Assembly (NCBI GenBank): GCA_001874305.1 | Contig: MPCU01000009.1 | Location: forward strand, 1-64,000 | Source: Bacteriovorax sp. MedPE-SWde | GTDB lineage: Bacteria; Bdellovibrionota; Bacteriovoracia; Bacteriovoracales; Bacteriovoracaceae | Reading direction: 5' to 3' | Length of the DNA: 64,000 bases | Shown: positions 55,290-62,675 of the stretch, in pieces | How the letters are laid out: every line of letters begins with the position of its first letter | Numbering within the stretch: the first letter of the stretch is position 1 | Notes under the pieces: model-generated | Databases searched by the model: none | What the model was told of the DNA's origin: nothing | Seen by the model: the letters and a program-made list of their open reading frames with translations, nothing else | Program-made: the position numbers and the translations under genes

Positions 55290-55580
55290 ATGCAAGTTAA
55301 ACCATTACATGACAAGGTCCTAGTTAAGAGGATTGAAGAAGAAACTAAAACAGCTGGTGGAATTATTATTCCTGATAACCACACAGAAAAGCCATCTCAG
55401 GGTGAGGTTGTATCTGTAGGTGCTGGATATAGACTTGATAACGGTTCATTTGCAGCTTGTACTGTAAAAGCTGGAGACAAGGTACTTTTCGCTAAATACG
55501 CAGGAACAGAAGTTAAGTTAGAAGGACAAGAATTCCTTATCATGAAAGAAAGTGATATTTTTGGAATCGTAAACGCATAA
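55290..55580 (+). CDS. groES: Co-chaperonin GroES
   Basis: The 96-residue heptameric lid of Gro[22 protein letters not shown] is typical, with the mobile loop [20 protein letters not shown] binding Gro[18 protein letters not shown] near residue 62 is conserved. Strong ribosome site (GGAGG). Followed by groEL after 17 bases. Confidence 0.98.
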   Translation: MQVKPLHDKVLVKRIEEETKTAGGIIIPDNHTEKPSQGEVVSVGAGYRLDNGSFAACTVKAGDKVLFAKYAGTEVKLEGQEFLIMKESDIFGIVNA

Positions 55581-55588
55581 TAAATTAG

Positions 55589-57250
<1,662 letters not shown>

Positions 57251-57270
57251 AAATAAAAAAATAAATAAAA

Positions 57271-57295
57271 AAAGGCCCTCATATCGAGGGCCTTT
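57271..57295. terminator. Terminator of groESL, probably bidirectional
   Basis: AAAGGCCCTC (57271-57280) and GAGGGCCTTT (57286-57295) with an ATATC loop. The preceding A-run also serves the minus-strand gene. Confidence 0.85.
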
Positions 57296-57319
57296 CTATT
57301 TCTTAAATATCAAAAAAAA

Positions 57320-57664
57320 TTATCTTCTATCCATAGCTCTTCCAACTTCAGAGAAGTTTCTGTTAACACAACTTTCGTAACTGAAGCTAACTCCGTCACC
57401 ATAGTTATAACAACTCTGAACATAAATTCCATATTCTCTTGAAAGATTAGAGAAGTTTCTATTCACACAGCTTTGGTAGCTTGAGCTGAGTTCGTCACCG
57501 TAGTTATAGCAAGAAGAGATAACTCCTGCTGTACTAAAGTTTCTACTGATGCAACTTGTGAATGAAAAAGAAACATCGTCGCCATAATTATAACAAGAAC
57601 TCATATAAACAGCGGATACATTTGTTGCAGCAAGTAATACTAGTGTAAGTAGGATTTTCTTCAT
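57320..57664 (-). CDS. Exported mini-protein with three cysteine-paired SCYNYGD repeats
   Basis: A 114-residue protein with signal peptide MKKILLTLVLLAATNVSA. The mature ~95 residues are three near-identical units of about 30 residues: SCYNYGD-x-(V/L)-S-x-S-(F/Y)-x-S-C-(I/V)-x-R-N-F-S, starting near residues 23, 51 and 84. Each has two Cys 13 residues apart, so three disulfide modules are likely. The units are separated by short linkers (the last contains SREYGIYVQ). I know no family for it. It ends with GRAMDRR. It stands alone, with the groESL terminator behind it. Confidence 0.75.
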   Translation of the reverse strand: MKKILLTLVLLAATNVSAVYMSSCYNYGDDVSFSFTSCISRNFSTAGVISSCYNYGDELSSSYQSCVNRNFSNLSREYGIYVQSCYNYGDGVSFSYESCVNRNFSEVGRAMDRR

Positions 57665-57813
57665 AACTAAACCTTTGTTGTGATTAATACATCTAAAATT
57701 AGATAATATAGATTTAATTACGTCAAATTTTCACATAAATGTTGCGCTGTGGCTCCCGTTTCCAATCTCTTGTATCTATAATAATCAGCATATTAATTAA
57801 AAGGATATACTCA

Positions 57814-58566
57814 ATGTTTGGAAAGAAAGAAGAAACTGAAAAGCCAAAGGCGTGGACAAAGCAATGGTTTAAAGACGAGGCCCTGTCTTGGATATATATA
57901 ATCTTAATTGTATTTGGATTTAGGTCTACTTTTATAGATCACTACCATATTCCATCAGGTTCTCTACTTCCTACAAATGCAATTGGTGATTCAATTGTTG
58001 TTAATAAAATGTCATATGGGTTTAAACTTCCATTTACTGAATACTTTAATCCAATTTATATCGGTAAGCAGTCAGCTCCTAAGAGAGGAGATATTGTAGT
58101 TTTTGAATATCCTGTCGAGCCAAGTATTCTCTTTGTTAAAAGAACAATTGGTGTAGAAGGTGATGTCATTGAAGTTTATGACAATGAGCTCTTTTTAAAT
58201 GGCAAAAAAGTTGAAAAGACATTAGTTAAAGATGATAAAAAATATAGAGAGTTATATGATAGAAAGGCAGGTCAAAACCCTGAAGATCTAAAGTTCTATA
58301 ACCAAAAAATTGATGATAAAGAATTTATTACTGGTGAAAACTCAGCATTCTTTAGACATCTGAACCAAGACAAGATAACTGTTCCAAAGGATCATATCTT
58401 TGTCATGGGAGATAATAGAGATTACTCAAGTGATTCAAGAGTTTGGGGATTTGTACCTATTAAGAATATTAGAGGTAAGGCCTTCATGGTTTGGATGTCA
58501 ATTGTATATCCATGGTCACATGAGCCATTCCACTTTAGACCATCTCGAATTGGAACAATGCTGTAA
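57814..58566 (+). CDS. lepB: Signal peptidase I
   Basis: Cleaves signal peptides at the outer face of the inner membrane. The 250-residue protein has one membrane helix (~22-40) then HYHIPSGSLLPTN with the catalytic Ser, FVKRTIGVEGDVIEV with the catalytic Lys, and GDNRDYSSDSRVWGFVP near residue 200. Serine and lysine of the Ser/Lys dyad are intact. ATG 57814 has an AAAAGGATA site. An earlier frame from 57739 would add 25 residues lacking homology. A heavy client load is expected from the many signal peptides in this window. Confidence 0.94.
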   Translation: MFGKKEETEKPKAWTKQWFKDEALSWIYIILIVFGFRSTFIDHYHIPSGSLLPTNAIGDSIVVNKMSYGFKLPFTEYFNPIYIGKQSAPKRGDIVVFEYPVEPSILFVKRTIGVEGDVIEVYDNELFLNGKKVEKTLVKDDKKYRELYDRKAGQNPEDLKFYNQKIDDKEFITGENSAFFRHLNQDKITVPKDHIFVMGDNRDYSSDSRVWGFVPIKNIRGKAFMVWMSIVYPWSHEPFHFRPSRIGTML

Positions 58567-58574
58567 AAATAATA

Positions 58575-58599
58575 GGGAGCTTTTAGGCTCCCTTTTTTT
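58575..58599 (+). terminator. Terminator of lepB
   Basis: GGGAGC (58575-58580) and GCTCCC (58587-58592) with a TTTTAG loop, then seven T. Confidence 0.88.
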
Positions 58600-59410
58600 A
58601 TATCGCAATTGAAACTTTCATCGAATATTTAGAAGTATCTAATAGGTTTGAGTATTCAGCACCAATATGTAGTATGAATAAGTCTAGTTCTGCGCCAAGA
58701 ATTGTTTGAAGTCCGCTATGCGTTTCACTTGCAGACTGAGCTGAAGTAAATGATGTATCAAAAATTGTTCCAGATGTAGCAGCGACGCTTAGGTCAGTGT
58801 CGGTCGAAACATATCCAAGCCCTGCGTACGGTTTAATCAGAAAGAGGTTTGCACCAATTGTAATGTTTGCACCCCAGGATGAAGAATCGAATACAACTTC
58901 AGAGTCAACTGGCACGTCAGAGACTTTGTCAGTTGTTTTAAAAGAGGCTTCGCTTGAACTCATGTGAAACCTTGCTGCGATATCTATAAATGGAATTTTT
59001 ATAAGTGAGTCTGTAAGAGTCCACTTTCCAGCAAAAGAAAATGTACTAATACTTAAATCACTTTGTTCTGTTTCAGGAAACATTGTTGCTTCTAAAGAGA
59101 TTCCAAATGGAATAGAGACTTGTGCCATGATTGCAGCATGAGGAATGTTTTCAACTGTCGTATCTGAGTCAATAGAGTTAACAACTTTATTAGTTTCATC
59201 AGAGGCTGTAATCCCACCTACAACACCAATTTCGATTCCAAAAACATCTCCTAGTGACGCCGGAGGAGTAACTGCTGTATGAACAAAGTTTGCAGAAAAC
59301 TCTCTTGTAATACCCTTAAACTGCTCTTCGGTAATGTCTTGAAAAAGAGGGACAGCTGCACTGACTGTAAAAGATGATAAGAATGAAATGAGAATTATAG
59401 AACGAAACAT
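58598..59410 (-). CDS. Outer-membrane barrel protein, DUF6588-like
   Basis: A 270-residue protein with signal peptide MFRSIILISFLSSFTVSAA. The body alternates barrel strands (FGIEIGVVGGITAS, IPFIDIAARFHMS, GANITIGANLFLIKPYAGLG, GAELDLFILHIGAEYSNLL), with 'IKPYAGLGYV' common in this family, and ends in KVSIAI. Function unknown. It is preceded by the long noncoding RNA region (59411-60298) transcribed in the other direction. Ribosome site TTGGAG. Confidence 0.65.
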   Translation of the reverse strand: MFRSIILISFLSSFTVSAAVPLFQDITEEQFKGITREFSANFVHTAVTPPASLGDVFGIEIGVVGGITASDETNKVVNSIDSDTTVENIPHAAIMAQVSIPFGISLEATMFPETEQSDLSISTFSFAGKWTLTDSLIKIPFIDIAARFHMSSSEASFKTTDKVSDVPVDSEVVFDSSSWGANITIGANLFLIKPYAGLGYVSTDTDLSVAATSGTIFDTSFTSAQSASETHSGLQTILGAELDLFILHIGAEYSNLLDTSKYSMKVSIAI

Positions 59411-59580
59411 TGCTGTACTCCAAGATAGATTTGTAACAAATTCTTACTATATATTCTCAAGGAAAACGGTTATTTGTTAGCTCGTAAAAATGACCCAATA
59501 AATATTCTATGGAGTCAAAATGTTGAAGGGGCGAGGGATTTTTGACACTGCTATTATTGAGGCCAACTCACTAGAAAGTC

Positions 59581-59606
59581 GTAGGACCGGCTTATTTGGT
59601 AGGACC
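59581..59606 (+). repeat. Tandem GTAGGACC repeats upstream of the sigma-54 promoter
   Basis: GTAGGACC occurs at 59581-59588 and 59599-59606, 18 bases start to start. They lie about 85-110 bases before the predicted start of the RNA at ~59693, the usual place for sigma-54 activator sites. A TTTTGACACYG repeat at 59540-59550 and 59620-59630 flanks them. Confidence 0.45.
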
Positions 59607-59666
59607 ACTTTGCCTGCCTTTTGACACCGTATTTTCTAACCCCGTGTTTTTCTAAGAGGACAAAGT

Positions 59667-59682
59667 TGGCACGCTTCCTGCT
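59667..59682 (+). promoter_or_regulatory. Sigma-54 promoter of the CsrB-like RNA
   Basis: TGGCACG-CTTC-CTGCT. The GG and GC lie exactly 12 bases apart, and it differs from the TGGCACG-N4-TTGCW consensus at one base. The expected start is about 59693. No gene starts within 600 bases downstream on this strand, which points to a noncoding RNA. Confidence 0.65.
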
Positions 59683-59692
59683 ATATAGAATG

Positions 59693-59948
59693 TAACACAA
59701 GGGACAGGAAGTCCCTGAGAAGTTAGGATGATTTCTCAAAGAATTAAACTCTGTTTAATCGGTCAGGATGACCAAAATAGTCAGGAAGACTAAAAGGAGC
59801 TTAGAGGATGAAGCACCTTAGCCATGTAGGAAGCACAGCTAGTACTCGTTCACGTTGTTCACAGTTCATGTTCAAAACCAAAGCAGTCTCTTGTAAATTT
59901 CAAGGACGTTCTTCTGAGGCCAGTAACCCTCTAAGCTTATTTTTTTTA
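59693..59948 (+). ncRNA. CsrB/RsmZ-like CsrA-sequestering RNA (candidate)
   Basis: Behind a sigma-54 promoter lies a chain of short hairpins with GGA loops: GGGAC-AGGAA-GTCCC (59701-59715), TGAGAA...AGGATG...TTCTCA (59716-59738), GGTC-AGGAT-GACC (59761-59773), AGTC-AGGAA-GACT (59779-59791). Three more AGGA sites follow. The 3' part is closed by AGCTTAGAGG/CCTCTAAGCT (59798-59807/59928-59937), then eight T, a terminator-like end. CAGGA(U/A)G in hairpin loops is the repeated motif of CsrB-type RNAs that titrate CsrA. No csrA gene is in the window. Not confirmed by expression. Confidence 0.6.
59848..59874 (+). repeat. Four closely spaced GTTCA units inside the RNA
   Basis: GTTCA at 59848, 59857, 59864 and 59870 in the large loop of the closing stem. 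The stretch is poor in self-pairing and could be a single-stranded target or protein site. Confidence 0.4.
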
Positions 59949-59959
59949 AATTCAAGGTA

Positions 59960-60137
59960 CAAATTTTAAGGCCACGGATGGCCGACAGCATACAAGGATG
60001 TATTAAAAGATACCCTGGGTTAGAAACATCCCTCTCTCCCTATATGAATCTTCCCGTGGGTAATCTAAATTGACCGAGGACTCTTTAAATCATGTGGAAT
60101 GTATTTAAGAAAGGAGCGTCCTCGGTCTCTTTTGTTT
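59960..60137 (+). ncRNA. Second GGA-hairpin RNA segment with terminator (candidate)
   Basis: GGCC-ACGGAT-GGCC (59970-59983) and ATACA-AGGA-TGTAT (59990-60003) are hairpins. The latter reproduces the published CsrA SELEX consensus RUACARGGAUGU. A TACCC/GGGTA domain (60011-60062) with C/T-rich loop follows. Then GACCGAGGAC/GTCCTCGGTC (60072-60081/60118-60127), a perfect 10-base stem over an inner hairpin, leads into TCTTTTGTTT. It may be a separate RNA or the 3' part of the RNA starting at 59693. No separate promoter is clear. Confidence 0.45.
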
Positions 60138-60233
60138 GCGTCATTTAGCAGGATGCTAAATGACGCTAGTCAACCCTGATAAACGACCAGGATGGGAGTG
60201 CAAGAGGGTCTTCCCTAAAAGCGGAAAACTTTT
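60138..60233 (+). ncRNA. Third set of GGA hairpins
   Basis: GCGTCATTTAGC-AGGAT-GCTAAATGACGC (60138-60166) is a perfect 12-base stem with an AGGAT loop. GACC/GGTC (60185-60188/60207-60210) encloses CC-AGGAT-GG. AAAAG-CGGAAAA-CTTTT (60217-60233) shows a GGA loop again. They lie between the terminator at 60127 and the promoter at 60264, so their transcript is unknown. Confidence 0.35.
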
Positions 60234-60263
60234 CTCCTTAAATACCCGACAATCAAACTTCAA

Positions 60264-60291
60264 TAAAATTCCCAACTAAATTAGCCGATAT
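60264..60291 (+). promoter_or_regulatory. Sigma-28 (FliA)-like promoter of the 60299 gene
   Basis: TAAA (60264-60267) and GCCGATAT (60284-60291) match the flagellar sigma consensus TAAA-N15-GCCGATAA, apart from one extra spacer base and one mismatch. The start would fall on the ATG at 60299 (leaderless). Confidence 0.45.
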
Positions 60292-60298
60292 AGACTAC

Positions 60299-60745
60299 AT
60301 GAAAAGTGAAGTCTACGTTCTCTATTTACAATTTGAAAAGAAACTTGATGAAAAGTTTCTCTATCTATCTCGTGTATTTAATCAATTTGGAATTGCTCTT
60401 GTACCTATTACAATAGAAGAGTTTAAGACCTTAAAGATAAGTAAGCACGAGTATGTTCTTGCATCCGTTAGGGACATAAACTCTATTAAAATTTATAGAA
60501 AGTTATTAAAGAGATATTTAAATTACTTTTTGAGAACAGGAAAAGTTACTCTATTCGAGTACTCATCTTTTGAGACAATACATGACAGTCGTTTTTTAAA
60601 AGACAAGAAGGTATTTCAAGAGAGATTACCTGTGTCGATGTTTCAAATGACTGAGTTAATTGGGAGAACTCTTTTTGAAGATATCACAACAAAGAATAAA
60701 ACTTGGCCTGGTGGTAGAAGATCACGCTTGCCAAACATGAAGTAA
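60299..60745 (+). CDS. Hypothetical protein after the GGA-hairpin RNA region
   Basis: A 148-residue soluble basic protein with no signal peptide. It begins MKSEVYVLYLQFEKKLDEKF and has a helical middle (SIKIYRKLLKRYLNYFLRTG) and a basic tail (KTWPGGRRSRLPNMK). The opening strand and the alternation look like an alpha/beta fold of about 110 residues, but I recognise no family. A sigma-28-like promoter sits just upstream and no ribosome site is present. It is followed by a coupled gene after 16 bases. Confidence 0.6.
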   Translation: MKSEVYVLYLQFEKKLDEKFLYLSRVFNQFGIALVPITIEEFKTLKISKHEYVLASVRDINSIKIYRKLLKRYLNYFLRTGKVTLFEYSSFETIHDSRFLKDKKVFQERLPVSMFQMTELIGRTLFEDITTKNKTWPGGRRSRLPNMK

Positions 60746-60761
60746 TAATTGGAGAGAGGGA

Positions 60762-61166
60762 ATGTCAAAACTACCAGTGGAGTCTTTAAGACTTCTCGTA
60801 ATTTTAAAAAATGATTCGAGAAGACTGCATGACAGAATTAAATATAGAGAAGTTGAATATCTTAGAGTTCTTTCTTTAAAGAGAACAAGAGATCACTTTA
60901 AAGATATTTTTAAATCGCTATATTTTACTATTACAATTGATGACTTATTATTATGTTCTGAAGATGTTATAAGTGCTTTAGATAGTTTTTATACGAAAGT
61001 AGAATCGATGAGATGGTATCTTAATCATACTGAAGATATGCCTGCTACTTTAGAAGATAATGTTGCTCAGTTTGTAAAAGATATTTCAACTCTATATGAT
61101 ACGCTTACTATATATTTAAATGCTGAGATAGGTGTCGTTGAGAGCGACGAAGAAACAACATCATGA
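60762..61166 (+). CDS. Hypothetical helical protein
   Basis: A 134-residue, mainly helical, charged cytoplasmic protein: LRLLVILKNDSRRLHDRIKY, FKDIFKSLYFTITIDDLLLC, VISALDSFYTKVESMRWYLN and a C-terminal acidic tail (ESDEETTS). I see no catalytic motif or known family. Ribosome site TTGGAGAGAGG is strong. It overlaps the methyltransferase-like gene by 4 bases (ATGA), so the three genes 60299-61837 probably form one unit. Confidence 0.6.
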   Translation: MSKLPVESLRLLVILKNDSRRLHDRIKYREVEYLRVLSLKRTRDHFKDIFKSLYFTITIDDLLLCSEDVISALDSFYTKVESMRWYLNHTEDMPATLEDNVAQFVKDISTLYDTLTIYLNAEIGVVESDEETTS

Positions 61167-61837
61167 AAATAATTCTAATTCTGATTACCTTAGTTTCCAC
61201 AATCACTGGCCATGCTAGAGAAGCGATTTCTGGAAGTCGTTATGAACTTCTTACGGGAGTAAGAAGAGGAGGAGACTCGTCGAAAGGGTTTTGGGATAAG
61301 AAATACGCTCGAACAAATTATATATATGGTAAGGCCCCTGCTAAATTCTTGGCGAAGAACTATGACTTCATTCCTCAGGGATCTAAAATTATAGACATTG
61401 GAATGGGTGAGGGAAGAAATGCCGTTTTCTTGGCATCTAAAGGTTATAAAGTCTCCGGAATTGATATAAGTAGTGTTGCGATTAAGAAAGCGAGGATGCT
61501 TGCTCGTGAGTTCGGTGTAAGAATTGAGACAATTCACAAAAGTATTGCTGATTACAAAGTCCCTAAAAACTCTGTTGACGCAATAGTATGTTTCTACTTT
61601 GTTGATCGAGAAGTTGTAAAAAAATTAAAAAGCTGGTTAAAGCCTGGTGGAATTCTTATCTTTGAGAGTTTTACAATAAAGCAGAAAGTAATTAATAAAA
61701 TCAAAGAAGATGATATTTACCTTCTCGGCGAGGGAGAGCTTTTTAAACTATTTTCAGACTTTAATGTCTTGAAATATGAACAAGCTTCACATCGTAAAGA
61801 CTTTATAGCGAGTATAATTGTCCAAAAGCCTAGATAG
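61163..61837 (+). CDS. Class I SAM methyltransferase with a signal peptide
   Basis: A 224-residue protein. Residues 1-18 (MKIILILITLVSTITGHA) look like a cleavable signal. FWDKKYARTNYIYGKAPAKF (TehB-like entry) comes next, then the SAM motif I GSKIIDIGMGEGRNAVFLAS near residue 74, VSGIDISSVAIKKA (motif II), VDAIVCFYF (motif III-like) and LKPGGILIFESF. Fully intact methyltransferase core behind an export signal is odd, because SAM is cytoplasmic. An inner-membrane anchor or a host-directed role can be imagined. Ribosome site within the upstream gene's end. Confidence 0.72.
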   Translation: MKIILILITLVSTITGHAREAISGSRYELLTGVRRGGDSSKGFWDKKYARTNYIYGKAPAKFLAKNYDFIPQGSKIIDIGMGEGRNAVFLASKGYKVSGIDISSVAIKKARMLAREFGVRIETIHKSIADYKVPKNSVDAIVCFYFVDREVVKKLKSWLKPGGILIFESFTIKQKVINKIKEDDIYLLGEGELFKLFSDFNVLKYEQASHRKDFIASIIVQKPR

Positions 61838-61892
61838 TAGGCGAGCTTTTGCCTATGTCGATTAAATCTGATGCATCTGGCAAAATAGATAT

Positions 61893-62567
61893 ATGAAAAC
61901 TATCTCAATAATTCTGACTTTTTTAGTTGCCCTTTCTGGTCATGCAATTGATAAGTCTGGGAAATTTTCAGGTAGGGTTTCCAGTATCTCTAAAGAAGCA
62001 AAGATTTTAAGGTTTAAAGTCGACTTCGAAAATATCAAATACATTAATAAGATGGATGAGGTTGAATTCTGGGCCCAGCATCAAGAAAGCTTTAGATGTA
62101 GAGCAATTGTTCTTGGGAGATCCAGCTCACATATTCTATTAAAAGTACCAAAGTTTGATAACTGTAATGATGTTTCATCATTCATAGTTGGAAGGTATTT
62201 CTATTTCTATAGTAAGGACTTAATAAATAATATTTCCATGGGAAAAGAGTTGATAGAAATCCTTGTAAAAAAGCGTCTTGCACTGCACGGTAAAATATCT
62301 CGAAACGATAAGGTTGTTGAGACATATATGCAGCGTGTCGACGGTTTGAATACTCGATATGAAATATTGAGAAAGAAGCTTTTGGCGGAATGGAAGGAAG
62401 AGTTGGCCAAGCTCGAGTACGACCACCAGGAAGTCGTTAGAAACAATGAAGGTCTAAAAATTCGATTAAATGAAGTACATCATAAGCTAGAGAAGTACCG
62501 CGTCAAAGATGAGAATCTTGTCTTGGATAGGTGGTCTCTGGACCCTGATTATTATTACCTAAAGTAG
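61893..62567 (+). CDS. Exported coiled-coil protein of unknown function
   Basis: A 224-residue protein with signal peptide MKTISIILTFLVALSGHA, strikingly similar to that of the methyltransferase-like neighbour (both end SGHA/TGHA). Residues ~20-115 are strand-rich (KFSGRVSSISKEAKILRFKV), with two Cys 24 residues apart that could pair. A long coiled coil (~140-205, MQRVDGLNTRYEILRKKLLA and onward) follows. The last residues DPDYYYLK are aromatic. No family recognised. A 55-base gap separates it from the previous gene. Confidence 0.6.
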   Translation: MKTISIILTFLVALSGHAIDKSGKFSGRVSSISKEAKILRFKVDFENIKYINKMDEVEFWAQHQESFRCRAIVLGRSSSHILLKVPKFDNCNDVSSFIVGRYFYFYSKDLINNISMGKELIEILVKKRLALHGKISRNDKVVETYMQRVDGLNTRYEILRKKLLAEWKEELAKLEYDHQEVVRNNEGLKIRLNEVHHKLEKYRVKDENLVLDRWSLDPDYYYLK

Positions 62568-62675
62568 TGTCATCTTGCTACTAGTCAAAGCAATGCTAAA
62601 TAAGTAAAGTCGAACACTGGTAATTTCGCCTATTTTTTTATATGTTGGCTGAATAATTTAGCGAAAGGAAGATTC

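Noticed and set aside
57320-57664. Three regularly spaced DNA repeats that might be a CRISPR or tandem array
   Set aside because: The repeats vary at wobble positions and keep one open reading frame. They are protein repeats.
59597-59613. A second sigma-54-like site (TTGGTAGGACC...TTTGCC)
   Set aside because: The GG to GC distance is 14, not 12, so it would not be recognised.
59554-59739. Small open frame on the minus strand (61 codons) in the noncoding region
   Set aside because: No ribosome site, no conserved-looking composition, and it lies across the sigma-54 promoter and RNA start on the opposite strand.
59871-59880. TTCAAAACCA read as a tRNA T-arm end
   Set aside because: No acceptor, D or anticodon arm can be formed around it.
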